A stretch of DNA of 64,000 nucleotides from Planctomycetota bacterium (lineage in GTDB: Bacteria > Planctomycetota > UBA8742 > UBA2392). Below are positions 8,435 through 16,649 of the stretch, piece after piece; the first letter of the stretch is position 1; every line of letters begins with the position of its first letter. Both the position numbers and the translations under genes were made by a program. The stretch covers positions 1-64,000 of the forward strand of contig JAIOJA010000071.1 in NCBI GenBank assembly GCA_019912315.1, read 5' to 3'. The notes under the pieces are model-generated. The model was given only the letters and a program-made list of their open reading frames with translations, was not told where the DNA came from and made no database searches.

Positions 8435-10822
8435 TTACTCTCGCGCCTTCTTTTCGATGGCCTTTAAAATGCGGTCGGGGGTCATGGGTACTTCGAACAT
8501 GCGGACTCCGACGGCGTCGTAGATGGCGTTGCCTATGGCCGGGATCACGGGCGCGAGTGCGCCTTCGCCGCATTCCTTGGCGCCGAAGGGGCCTTCGGGG
8601 TCGTGACTTTCTACGATGATCGCTTCGATCTCCGGCGAGTCGAACGGCGTCGGGATCTTGTAGTCGAGGAAGTTGCTGTTGAGCAACTGACCGTTGCGGT
8701 AGCGCAGTTGCTCGGTGAGGGCCTGGCCTAAACCCATGTGGACGCTGCCCTCGATCTGCCCTTCGACTGACAGCGGGTTCAGTGCCTTGCCGCAGTCGTG
8801 GGCGGCCCAGACTTTCAGGGGCTGCACGAAGCCGGTTTCCGGGTCGACTTTCACCTCGGCGATGAAGGCCGAGAACGAGTAGCTCGGCGAAAGCCCCGCG
8901 TTGCTGCCTTTGAACGTGCTGCCCAGTGGCGGGCTCTGGTAGCTGCCCGATGCAATCAGTGCGCCGATGTCGGCCTGCGCCTCGTGCAGGGCTTCCATGA
9001 AGCTGACTTTGACGTCCGGCTTCGTGCGGCAGACCAGCTCTTCGTTGACAAAATCAAAGTACTCGCCCCGTTGACCTGTCAAGCGTGCGGCCGCGTCCGT
9101 CAACTTGTGGCGAATCTCCTCGGCGGCCGCGCGCGCCGCGTTGCCGGCCATGAACGTAACGCGCGAGCTGTACGAGCCCAAGTCAATCGGCGCGGTGTCA
9201 GTGGCCTGCGACTTCACGTGAATGCGGTCCAGGTTCACACCCAGCACTTCGCCGACGCACTGCGCAAGCATGGTGTCGCTGCCCTGTCCGATGTCGGCCG
9301 CCAGCGAATGCACCGTGATGCCGCCATCCATGTCGATCTTCAGGTGCACCGTGCTTTGGGGCAGCTTGTTCCAGTGAATCGGAAGTGCGCTGCCGCTGAT
9401 GTACCAGGCGCAGCCGACGCCGATGCCGTGGCCGTAGGGCAGCTTGCCGTACTTGTTTTTCCAGTCGCTGCGCTTCATGGCCTCGGCCAGTCCTTCACGG
9501 ATGCCGTTGCTGGTGATGCGGAACTTGTGGAACGGCGTCAACGTGTTGGATTCAAGAAAGTTACGCAGGCGCAACTCACACGGGTCGATACCGAGCTCGA
9601 CGGCCGCCATGTCCACCAGAGTTTCGGTGCAGTAGCGCGGGTTCACGCTGCCGTGCCCGCGCATGGCGCCACTTGGTATGCGGTTGCTGTAGATGCGCTT
9701 GCCGTGGTAGCGGAAGGCCGGGATGCGGTACGGGCCGTTGCTCAGCACGCCGTTGTAGTAGGCGCTGACCACGCCGAAGCTGCCGTAGGCTCCGCCGTCG
9801 ATAATGACGTCGGAATCCAGCGCCAGCAGCTTGCCTTCGGCGTCAAACGCCATTGCCACTTTGCTTTCCGTGGGGTGGCGGCCGCGGCCTGTCAGGAAGG
9901 TTTCCTCGCGGTCCATGGTGACCTTGACCGGGCGGCGCGTTTTCATGCTCAACAGCGCGACGATCATTTCGTGCTGGAAGGGATCGGACTTGCCACCGAA
10001 CCCGCCGCCGACCATGGTGCGGATCACCTGGATCTGGTGCATCGGAAGCTGCAACACTTTCGCCAGCGCGCGGTGGGTGTAGTGGGGGACCTGCTGCGGG
10101 GTATAGAGCTGCAGGCGGTCGTCCGCGTCCCAGTGGGCGAGCACGCTGTGCGGCTCCGTGAACCCGTGGCTGATGCCGTCAAAGTTGAACTTCGCGCTCG
10201 GCATGGAAGCCGCTTGTTTAAATGCGTCTTCGACGTCGCCGAACTCCTGGTCGACGGCCTTGTGAATGTTCGTGGCCGGGTGCTTCTTGTCGACCTTGTC
10301 ATGCAGTTGCAGCTCAGGGTCGACGTCTTTCAGGCTGTCGCGCGGCTTCAGGAACTCTTGCAGCGGCTCGTACTTCACATCGATCAGCCAGATGGCCTCG
10401 GCCGCGATTTCTTCGGTGTCGGCTGCGACGGCGGCTACGGGTTCACCGTTGTAGATGACTTTGTCGCGAGCCATGGCCGACTCGTCCTGGCTGACGGGCA
10501 GCACGCCGAAGCGGTTCTCGGCGTCATCGCCGGTAACGACCGCGCGCACACCGGGCAGGGCCAACGCCTTTGACGTGTCAATAGACAGAATCTTTGCGTG
10601 AGGCTGCGTGGCATGCAGGATGCGGCAGTGCAGCATGCCCGGGAACTTCATGTCGTCCGTGTAGACGCCCTCGCCGGTTACTTTGCGGTAGGCATCCTTC
10701 AGCGGCATGCGCTTGCCAATGATATTGAACGGCGCACTCGCGGGCGCACCGGTGTCGGTCCAGACGCCTTTATTGAGCTGGTGTGTGTTCGAAGTCTCGC
10801 CTGATCCGCTGACTATGGGCAT
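8435..10822 (-). CDS. hcrA: 4-hydroxybenzoyl-CoA reductase-like molybdopterin subunit (alpha)
   Basis: The 795-residue catalytic subunit of a xanthine-oxidase-family enzyme starts at the Met preceded by GAGGAAG. The N-terminal hammerhead domain begins around IIGKRMPLKDAYRKVTGEG. The molybdopterin cytosine dinucleotide-binding part shows GGGFGGKSDPF and the GAMRGHGSVNPR region. The active-site Glu sits in GAKECGEGALAP near the C-terminus. Length and motifs fit HcrA (about 770 residues). With the cluster-bearing beta subunit, this suggests reductive removal of the para-hydroxyl of 4-hydroxybenzoyl-CoA. Another aromatic acyl-CoA or xanthine-like substrate cannot be excluded from sequence alone. 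Its last 72 bases are duplicated downstream. Confidence 0.82.
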   Translation of the reverse strand: MPIVSGSGETSNTHQLNKGVWTDTGAPASAPFNIIGKRMPLKDAYRKVTGEGVYTDDMKFPGMLHCRILHATQPHAKILSIDTSKALALPGVRAVVTGDDAENRFGVLPVSQDESAMARDKVIYNGEPVAAVAADTEEIAAEAIWLIDVKYEPLQEFLKPRDSLKDVDPELQLHDKVDKKHPATNIHKAVDQEFGDVEDAFKQAASMPSAKFNFDGISHGFTEPHSVLAHWDADDRLQLYTPQQVPHYTHRALAKVLQLPMHQIQVIRTMVGGGFGGKSDPFQHEMIVALLSMKTRRPVKVTMDREETFLTGRGRHPTESKVAMAFDAEGKLLALDSDVIIDGGAYGSFGVVSAYYNGVLSNGPYRIPAFRYHGKRIYSNRIPSGAMRGHGSVNPRYCTETLVDMAAVELGIDPCELRLRNFLESNTLTPFHKFRITSNGIREGLAEAMKRSDWKNKYGKLPYGHGIGVGCAWYISGSALPIHWNKLPQSTVHLKIDMDGGITVHSLAADIGQGSDTMLAQCVGEVLGVNLDRIHVKSQATDTAPIDLGSYSSRVTFMAGNAARAAAEEIRHKLTDAAARLTGQRGEYFDFVNEELVCRTKPDVKVSFMEALHEAQADIGALIASGSYQSPPLGSTFKGSNAGLSPSYSFSAFIAEVKVDPETGFVQPLKVWAAHDCGKALNPLSVEGQIEGSVHMGLGQALTEQLRYRNGQLLNSNFLDYKIPTPFDSPEIEAIIVESHDPEGPFGAKECGEGALAPVIPAIGNAIYDAVGVRMFEVPMTPDRILKAIEKKARE

Positions 10823-10835
10823 GTCTTCCTCAGTC

Positions 10836-11337
10836 GAACTGCTTTGCCGCCAAGAGGCCAAGTTGGCCAAGACAGCCAAGAACTGCCTTCAGGCGTTTAT
10901 GTGTTTGGAAAAGATGACTCGATGCGTTCCGTCTTTCATGAGCGCGGACTGGAAGTTCAGAATCAGCCCGAGCGGTTCTTTCACATCTTTCAAGTAACTC
11001 ATGACCGTCGCAAAATGCACCGGTGCTACTTTTGAAACTGCCTTGAGTTCCACAACCAATCTTCCTTCAACGAACAGATCGATTATACCTTCACCAAGGA
11101 CCTGTCCGTCGTAGCTCACTTGCACGCGATGCTGCTGAACAAACTTGATTCCGCGCTTGGTTAGTTCGATGCAGAGCGCTTCTTCATATATTTTCTCAAG
11201 GTAGCCTGGTCCCAGGGCCGTGTGAACCGCGATCGCTGCGCCAATCACCTCGTGCGCGATTGCATCCAGTTCCGCGTCAGGCTCTGCATACTCTTTGCCT
11301 CTTGGCATCCTTGGCCTCTTGGCGGCAAATGCAGTTC
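10836..11337. mobile_element. GxxExxY gene bounded by near-perfect 27-bp inverted repeats
   Basis: The left arm (10836-10862) and right arm (11310-11337) are reverse complements except for one extra base. The inner 20 bases, TTTGCCGCCAAGAGGCCAAG, are perfect. They enclose only the GxxExxY gene. The right arm overlaps the hcrC stop codon by two bases and the left arm ends 13 bases before the hcrA start, leaving the hcrA ribosome site intact. The structure looks like a small inserted cassette. No transposase is encoded and no clear target duplication is visible. Confidence 0.65.
10889..11308 (-). CDS. GxxExxY family protein (PD-(D/E)XK-fold-like)
   Basis: This 139-residue protein has the defining motif GPGYLEKIYEEAL near residue 33, followed by GEGIIDLFVEGRLVVELKAV. 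The latter is the D-x(n)-ExK core of restriction-endonuclease-fold proteins. GxxExxY proteins are present in several copies in many planctomycete and proteobacterial genomes, sometimes inside rRNA genes, and their biochemical role is unknown. Here the gene sits on the same strand as, and between, hcrC and hcrA, enclosed by inverted repeats. It is therefore more likely a passenger than a functional member of the reductase operon. Confidence 0.9.
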   Translation of the reverse strand: MPRGKEYAEPDAELDAIAHEVIGAAIAVHTALGPGYLEKIYEEALCIELTKRGIKFVQQHRVQVSYDGQVLGEGIIDLFVEGRLVVELKAVSKVAPVHFATVMSYLKDVKEPLGLILNFQSALMKDGTHRVIFSKHINA

Positions 11338-11836
11338 AGACCTTCACCGGTGACGGCTCGGGTTGCTTTTTGCGCAGTTGCTCGGCGGCTTGCTCTACGG
11401 CATCGTAGATCTTCATGAAGCCGGTGCAGCGGCATAGGTTGCCGGCGAGGGCCTCCTTGATTTCTTCGCGGGTGGGGTCCGGGTTGCGCTCCAGCAGCTC
11501 GCAGCTTTTCATGATGAAGCCGGGGGTGCAGTAGCCGCACTGGCTGCCGCCGCATTCGGCGAAGGCCTTCTGCAAGGGGTGCATGCTGTATTCGTTCAGC
11601 CCCTCGATGGTGCGGACTTCGCTGCCCTGGCATTCGAGGGCGAGGGTCAGGCAGGACAGCTTGGCCTTGCCGTCGATATGGACCGTGCAGCAGCCGCAGG
11701 TGCCCATGTCGCAGCCGACCTTGGTGCCTGTCAGGTTCAGCTCGTTGCGCAGGACCTGGGCCAGCGTGTGGTGGGGCTCGGCGGCGACTTCGATGGCGCG
11801 TCCGTTGACCCTCAGTTTCAGCAGCTTTTTGCTCAC
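11336..11836 (-). CDS. hcrC: 4-hydroxybenzoyl-CoA reductase-like [2Fe-2S] subunit (gamma)
   Basis: This 166-residue iron-sulfur subunit has two [2Fe-2S] clusters. The first is the plant-ferredoxin type, with Cys42, Cys47, Cys50 and Cys62 (GCDMGTCGCC). The second uses Cys100, Cys103, Cys135 and Cys137 (CGYCTPG and LCRCTG). I chose the GTG at 11836 because GGAAGGA precedes it at good spacing and the length then fits the family (about 160). It is the first gene of the hcr-like cluster and would pass electrons between the flavin subunit and the molybdenum centre. Confidence 0.88.
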   Translation of the reverse strand: MSKKLLKLRVNGRAIEVAAEPHHTLAQVLRNELNLTGTKVGCDMGTCGCCTVHIDGKAKLSCLTLALECQGSEVRTIEGLNEYSMHPLQKAFAECGGSQCGYCTPGFIMKSCELLERNPDPTREEIKEALAGNLCRCTGFMKIYDAVEQAAEQLRKKQPEPSPVKV

Positions 11837-11976
11837 GATTTCCTTCCTGAATCCCCGAAGTGTAATGGTCGGACTGTCCCTCGCAAGGCGTTTGAGGGGC
11901 ACGATTTCAGTGTAAGTTTTCTGGCGTTAGTGGCACAGGTAGGTAGACTCGCGCCTATAACCATGGAGAACACTCA

Positions 11977-12408
11977 ATGAAGAACCTGCTGCTGATCGCA
12001 TTCGCTACTATCGCGCTGTTTATGGGCGCGAACGTGGCCAACGCCTGCCCGACCTGTGAAGGCAAGGAAGTAGTCAAGACAGACAAGGCGACCGACAAAG
12101 CGGATGTCAACACGGATGCCGTTGCTGACGCCAAGGAAGCCGGTAAGACAACCGCCAAGACAATGGTAAAGAGCGGTTGCGCGAGCGCGAAGAAGGCGTC
12201 TGCCGGGCAGCTTGTTCGGGCCGACCGCGACATTGATGGCTCATGCAAGGACGCCAGCGAAGGCTGCTGCGGCGGGTGCTGCACCAAGGCCAAGGATGGC
12301 AAGGGCGACTGCTGTGGCGGGTGCTGTAACAAGAAGGAAGGCTGCGGCGAAGGCTGCGGCGAAGGCTGTAACAGTGCCAAGAAAGCTGAAAAGGCCGCAA
12401 AGAACTAG
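11977..12408 (+). CDS. secreted Cys-rich protein, metal-binding-like
   Basis: This 143-residue protein has a clean signal peptide (cleavage near ANA, residue 23) and GGAG seven bases before the ATG. The mature part begins CPTCEGKE. A Lys/Asp/Thr-rich middle follows, then a C-terminus with repeated CCGGCC units separated by Lys-rich spacers and ending in GCGEGCGEGC. The density of paired Cys recalls metallothionein-like metal binders or disulfide-rich surface proteins. It is divergent from the hcr cluster. No family is recognised with certainty. Confidence 0.7.
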   Translation: MKNLLLIAFATIALFMGANVANACPTCEGKEVVKTDKATDKADVNTDAVADAKEAGKTTAKTMVKSGCASAKKASAGQLVRADRDIDGSCKDASEGCCGGCCTKAKDGKGDCCGGCCNKKEGCGEGCGEGCNSAKKAEKAAKN

Positions 12409-12423
12409 CCGTAACCAGATTCC

Positions 12424-12460
12424 AGCACAGCGCTCGGGGAGACCCGAGCGCTGTGCTTTT
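12424..12460 (+). terminator. Rho-independent terminator of the Cys-rich protein gene
   Basis: AGCACAGCGCTCGGG and its exact complement form a 15-bp stem with a GAGA loop, followed by TTTT. It starts 16 bases after the stop codon. Confidence 0.9.
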
Positions 12461-12542
12461 GGGGCGATCGTATTACACGCAAACCCGCTTAAAATAAGGC
12501 CTTCGCGCCGCACGCGGTGATTCGGCGTGGTAGCCTTAAAGT

Positions 12543-13493
12543 ATGACTACAACAGCCCGAAGCAACGGCCGACGAGTCGCCTCGGTCAACCCGGCGTTGT
12601 CCCGCCTCAGGGCGGCCATGAAACCGGATGTGAGTCTGAACACCGTCAAGCGCGACAACCGCATTCTGTTTCACCTGTGGCTGCCGCTGCTGCTGCCGTT
12701 CGCGGGGTCCGTGCTGTTGGTGATGCATGTGCCGTCGTTGCCAGAGGCCGGCGCGAACTGGCAAGCCTGGCTTGACCCGGGCTTCTTCGCGTTCGCGGCG
12801 CTGGTGATTGTGGGGGCGTTCATACTCGCCGTGAACCGCGTGCTGAGCGAGTGGGACCACAGCAACCCCGACAATCCAGAGGCGGCCGTGCGCGAGTTCT
12901 ATCGCGTTGCGGGCATGTCTCACCCCCGGGCGAAGCGCCTCGGCGCACTGGTGCGTCATACGAACGAGCCACAGCCGCGAATCCAGCCTGTGTTTAGTTG
13001 GCTGACCGCCGCGGCCTTCCAGACACTGGAGGCCCCGCGCGAGATCGCGCGCTACTGGCGCGCCCTCCTGCGCGGCAACCGTGAGCTGCTGCGCCGCGTG
13101 CGCATCCACAGCATCGATGTCGAGCACCCGGCCGGCGACGTGGCGGTTGCCACGGTCAACATGCGCGTGACGGTCGTGCGCCGGTTGCAGTCGGCGCTCA
13201 GCATGTTGATTGGCGGCATGATTGCAGCCGCGCCGTTTTTTGTCGGCATTGAGCGCATCGAGCAGACCGGGCTGTCGTTCTGGACTGCGGCGGTAGCAGC
13301 GTCCGCTCTCGGCTACAGCGTAGGTTGGGCATTGATGAAGCTGTCGAAAGCGGTGGTCGAGCGCCGCGAAGTAACGCTGAGAAAACTGCTCGTAAGAAGC
13401 GCGTACAACTGGCGCCTCGTAAGCCCCGAGTGGGAAAGCCAAGACGAAGCCGACCTGAACTGGCTGGACGTCTCGGCCCTTGGCAGGCCCTGA
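12543..13493 (+). CDS. membrane protein of unknown function
   Basis: The 316-residue protein has four predicted membrane segments in two hairpins. The first pair lies near residues 42-60 and 79-98, the second near 219-240 and 249-270. A soluble region of about 120 residues between the pairs is rich in Arg. The N-terminus is basic and may interact with nucleic acid or lipid. No ribosome site is evident before the ATG, and an internal Met at residue 26 is an alternative start. It is followed 31 bases later by an AAA ATPase on the same strand, so the two may be co-transcribed. No family is recognised. Confidence 0.6.
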   Translation: MTTTARSNGRRVASVNPALSRLRAAMKPDVSLNTVKRDNRILFHLWLPLLLPFAGSVLLVMHVPSLPEAGANWQAWLDPGFFAFAALVIVGAFILAVNRVLSEWDHSNPDNPEAAVREFYRVAGMSHPRAKRLGALVRHTNEPQPRIQPVFSWLTAAAFQTLEAPREIARYWRALLRGNRELLRRVRIHSIDVEHPAGDVAVATVNMRVTVVRRLQSALSMLIGGMIAAAPFFVGIERIEQTGLSFWTAAVAASALGYSVGWALMKLSKAVVERREVTLRKLLVRSAYNWRLVSPEWESQDEADLNWLDVSALGRP

Positions 13494-13524
13494 CCAGCGG
13501 GTGTCGCGGTGCTAGACTCCCGGC

Positions 13525-15018
13525 ATGACACGACCGACGACTCTTGGCGCGCTTAAAGCTTCGGGCTGGAAATCGCGCAGCGTTAAAGATGAGCTTCGCG
13601 ACAACCTGATTGCGCGTATCCAAAAAGGCGGCGCGCTGTTCCCGGGCGTGATCGGCTACGACCGCACTGTCATTCCGCAGGTGGTCAACGCCGTGCTGTC
13701 GCGCCATAACCTGATCCTGCTGGGTTTGCGCGGGCAGGCCAAGACCCGCATCCTGCGCGCTCTGGCGGACATCCTGGACGAGTACATCCCGGTGATCGCC
13801 GGCAGTGAAATCAACGACGACCCGTACCACCCGATCAGCAAGCGCGCCCGCGACATGGTACGCGACCAGGGCGACGACACGCCTATCGAGTGGCTGCACC
13901 GCGATGCCCGCTACGCCGAGAAACTGGCCACGCCGGACGTCAGCATCGCCGATTTGATCGGCGACGTGGACCCGATCAAGGCGGCGACGCACAGGCTCAC
14001 GTTTGCCGATGAAGAAGTGATTCACTTCGGTATCATTCCGCGCACGAATCGCGGTATCTTCGCCATCAACGAGCTGCCCGACCTCCAGCCGCGCATTCAG
14101 GTGGGGTTGCTGAACATTCTCGAGGAAAAGGACATCCAGATCCGCGGCTTTCCCGTGCGCATCCCGCTTGACCTGATGCTGTGTTTCAGTGCGAACCCGG
14201 AGGACTACACGAACCGGGGCAGCATCATCACGCCGCTGAAAGACCGCATCGAGTCCCAGGTGTTGACCCACTATCCGATCGACCTCGACGACAGCCGCCG
14301 CATCACCGACCAGGAAGCCTGGACCGAGCGCGAGAACCAGCCGACGATCCGCATGCCCGTGTTCATCCGCGACGCCATCGAGGCGATCGCGTTCGAAGCA
14401 CGCAAGAGTGAGTTCGTGGACCAGGCCAGCGGCGTTTCCGCGCGCATGACCATTGCGATTCTCGAAAGCGTGCTCAGTAACGCCGAGCGCCGCTGCCTGA
14501 TCACCAAGCAGCAGGGAACGTTCGTACGTACCATCGACCTCGCGGCCGCAATCCCGGCCATGTCCGGCAAGCTGGAGCTGGTCTACGAAGGCGAGCAGGA
14601 AGGCGCGCACAAGGTTGCGACGACGATCATTGGTGCCGCAGTCCGCGCGACCTTCGAGAAGTATTTCCCCGGCGTGTACGCAACCCGCGCGCGCATGGGG
14701 CGTAACAAGCGCGAGGCCGTGCCCCAGCGCGAGGAAGGTCCGTACAAGCCCATTATCGATCATTTTGCGAAGGGCCAGCGCCTGGAGCTGACGGATGAAT
14801 CCAAGGACGATGACTTCGCCAAGCAGGTGAAGTCCGTGCCGGAGCTGGAGGCCCTGACCAAGGAATACCTGAAGGACCTCAAGGGTGGCGGGCTCGCGGT
14901 CGGCATGGAGTTCGTGCTCGAAGGCTTGCATCAGTCGAGCCTGCTCGCCAAAGAAGACATCGACCGCGGCGTGCTCTACTGCGACATGCTCGGCGCCATG
15001 TACGACGATTTGGCGTAG
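13525..15018 (+). CDS. AAA+ ATPase of the magnesium-chelatase/MoxR type
   Basis: The 497-residue ATPase has its Walker A near residue 73 (GLRGQAKTR, an atypical but recognised variant). The Walker B region is IFAINELPDL, and NPEDYTNRGSIITPLKDR is the arginine-finger/sensor stretch. The overall pattern is that of magnesium-chelatase ChlI-like or MoxR-type ATPases, which often work with von Willebrand A domain proteins. No such partner follows here; the next gene is convergent. Planctomycetes carry several such stand-alone copies. Its client is unknown. Confidence 0.82.
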   Translation: MTRPTTLGALKASGWKSRSVKDELRDNLIARIQKGGALFPGVIGYDRTVIPQVVNAVLSRHNLILLGLRGQAKTRILRALADILDEYIPVIAGSEINDDPYHPISKRARDMVRDQGDDTPIEWLHRDARYAEKLATPDVSIADLIGDVDPIKAATHRLTFADEEVIHFGIIPRTNRGIFAINELPDLQPRIQVGLLNILEEKDIQIRGFPVRIPLDLMLCFSANPEDYTNRGSIITPLKDRIESQVLTHYPIDLDDSRRITDQEAWTERENQPTIRMPVFIRDAIEAIAFEARKSEFVDQASGVSARMTIAILESVLSNAERRCLITKQQGTFVRTIDLAAAIPAMSGKLELVYEGEQEGAHKVATTIIGAAVRATFEKYFPGVYATRARMGRNKREAVPQREEGPYKPIIDHFAKGQRLELTDESKDDDFAKQVKSVPELEALTKEYLKDLKGGGLAVGMEFVLEGLHQSSLLAKEDIDRGVLYCDMLGAMYDDLA

Positions 15019-15035
15019 TGGCCAACCCGATGGTT

Positions 15036-15068
15036 AAAAGCCGGCGAGGGCAGATGTCCTCGCCGGCT
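15036..15068 (-). terminator. terminator between convergent genes
   Basis: AGCCGGCGAGG and CCTCGCCGGCT form an 11-bp stem with an 8-nt loop. On the minus strand the stem is followed by TTTTAA, so it best serves the hydrolase gene ending at 15085. It also lies 20 bases after the ATPase stop. Confidence 0.8.
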
Positions 15069-15084
15069 GGTTTGACGACGGGTG

Positions 15085-16485
15085 CTACTTGCTTTCGATG
15101 ACGGCTTTGCCTTCAGTGAGCTTCTTGAGCTCGCCGCTGCCCAGCCAGGTCTTTGCTTTCTCGTCGCCCTTGAGTGTGGCGTTGAGGAAGTTCAGTGTGC
15201 TGGTCTTGACCCAGTCGAAGGTGTAGTCCGTGGGCGGCTCTTCTCCGCCGCGGCGGAAGCTGCGGCGCGGAGCCGTGAAGCTGTTGTTGCTCGCGCCTTC
15301 GATGAACAGCTGGTACTTGCTGCCCTCGCCGGACAGCTCAAAGGCCTGCTTCTTCCAGGCGGCGTCCTGTCCTTCGCCCGTGACGTCTTCGCTGCCGGTG
15401 ATGTTCATGGCCGGCAACTTGATGCTCTTGAAGCTCTCCTTGCTGAGACCGCCCTGGTCCGGGCCTGCGGGCGAGAAGGCGAGGATCGCCTTGACGCGCT
15501 TATCAAGCAGGCTGCGGGACTCGGTCTTCTTGCTTTCCGTGCCGTCTTCAGCGGTGACTGTCTCTTCGACGTTAACGCCAGCGCCGCCAATCAGTTGCGC
15601 GGTGTATGCCCCGGCGTTGTGCCCGGTGACGGCGACCTTCTCCAGATCCAGCTTGTCCTTCAGTGCGGGGACGGCTTTGACCAGAGCCTCGGCGTTGCTG
15701 AGAATGAAGCTGATGTCGCTGACGCGGTCAACGCCAGTGTTGGCATCCAGCGCGGGCTGCGGGCGAGGGGCGCGGCGCCCTTGACGTCCCTGGCGCGGCT
15801 GGGGCTGTTCGGGCTCGACGGGGTCTTCAAGCAGCATCTCGGCCGGGTCACCGACCATGTCGAATTCGTCCTCGCCTTCCTTCTTTGGCGGCTCGGGGTT
15901 CTCCGGCTGTTCGCCACCGCGGCCACCGCGATTTCCGCCGCGTCCGCCCATGCGGTTGATGACGTCGAGTTCTTCCTTAGTCAGGAAGCCGTCGGCGTCC
16001 GTATCGAGCGTGTCGAAGAAGCCCTGCATCTGCTCCGGAACTTCTTCCTTGCTGAGTTTGCCGTCCTTGTCCTTGTCGTAGTCGGCCAGCATCTGCTCAA
16101 CCCGTCCCAAACGCACGTCGCTGTGTACCGGCAGCAGCACGACGTAGCCGTGGCTTGCCCAGTATTCCGCGAGCTGGCTGCCGGAATCGCCGGTGCTGCC
16201 TGCGCCGTGGCTGAAGAAGATGACCGGGTACTTGCCGGCCTCTTCAGGGTAGACGGCCGTGAGGGTCAGTTCCTTTTCGCGGGTTTTATCCGCCAGTTTT
16301 ACATCAGTGGTCTCGACCTTCAGCTTGCCTTCGGGGGCCTTATTCTGGTCGGCTTTCGCTGCACCGTCCGGTTGTTCCGCCGGTTTGTCGCCCTCGGGGC
16401 GGGGTGGTTCATCCTGCGCCGAAATCACGAAGCTGCCGGTGATCAACGTGGTCAACGCCACGGCCAGTACACGCGTCCAGATCAT
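15085..16485 (-). CDS. secreted alpha/beta-hydrolase-fold protein with two EF-hands and lost catalytic residues
   Basis: The 466-residue protein has a signal peptide (about 1-23) and GGAGAAG before its ATG. It follows the dienelactone/PET-hydrolase-like layout, with PVIFFSHGAGSTG as the oxyanion strand. Two canonical EF-hand loops (137-148 and 161-172) and a long Gly/Glu/Pro-rich linker are inserted before the nucleophile elbow. The elbow reads GHNAG, with Asn290 where Ser is expected. The His of the triad, usually in a GxxHxxF context, appears as Asn400 in GASNNSF. Asp367 is retained. So the fold is kept but hydrolysis by the usual triad is unlikely. A calcium-dependent binding role is inferred. 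Confidence 0.8.
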   Translation of the reverse strand: MIWTRVLAVALTTLITGSFVISAQDEPPRPEGDKPAEQPDGAAKADQNKAPEGKLKVETTDVKLADKTREKELTLTAVYPEEAGKYPVIFFSHGAGSTGDSGSQLAEYWASHGYVVLLPVHSDVRLGRVEQMLADYDKDKDGKLSKEEVPEQMQGFFDTLDTDADGFLTKEELDVINRMGGRGGNRGGRGGEQPENPEPPKKEGEDEFDMVGDPAEMLLEDPVEPEQPQPRQGRQGRRAPRPQPALDANTGVDRVSDISFILSNAEALVKAVPALKDKLDLEKVAVTGHNAGAYTAQLIGGAGVNVEETVTAEDGTESKKTESRSLLDKRVKAILAFSPAGPDQGGLSKESFKSIKLPAMNITGSEDVTGEGQDAAWKKQAFELSGEGSKYQLFIEGASNNSFTAPRRSFRRGGEEPPTDYTFDWVKTSTLNFLNATLKGDEKAKTWLGSGELKKLTEGKAVIESK

Positions 16486-16606
16486 TGCTTCTCCTGCCTG
16501 AGTTAAATGGGCTGCTAAATGGGTTAAGGAATAGACCGCGCCCTTACTTCAAGGGTTCCCCGTTGAAGAGAATTTCTTTCTGACCTGAACGCACAGCGCG
16601 AAATGA

Positions 16607-16638
16607 CAAGAGCCCCGACCCGAGGGTCGGGGCTCTTG
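16607..16638. terminator. terminator downstream of the thioredoxin-like selenoprotein gene
   Basis: CAAGAGCCCCGACC pairs with GGTCGGGGCTCTTG as a 14-15 bp stem with a tight loop. It is located 12 bases past the stop codon at 16650. Confidence 0.8.
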
Positions 16639-16649
16639 TTTGCTCGTTT

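Noticed and set aside
8798..10573. 591-codon plus-strand frame opposite hcrA
   Set aside because: Mirror frame of a clear molybdoenzyme; composition dominated by Ala, Arg, Gly, His and Val typical of GC-rich shadows.
11931..11961. TGGCAC...TATAAC considered as a promoter for the Cys-rich protein gene
   Set aside because: The spacing is 19 bases and the -35 match is poor; neither a sigma-70 nor a sigma-54 promoter is convincing.
13198..14931. 577-codon minus-strand frame opposite the AAA ATPase
   Set aside because: Antisense to an ATPase with Walker motifs; no ribosome site and no recognisable domain.
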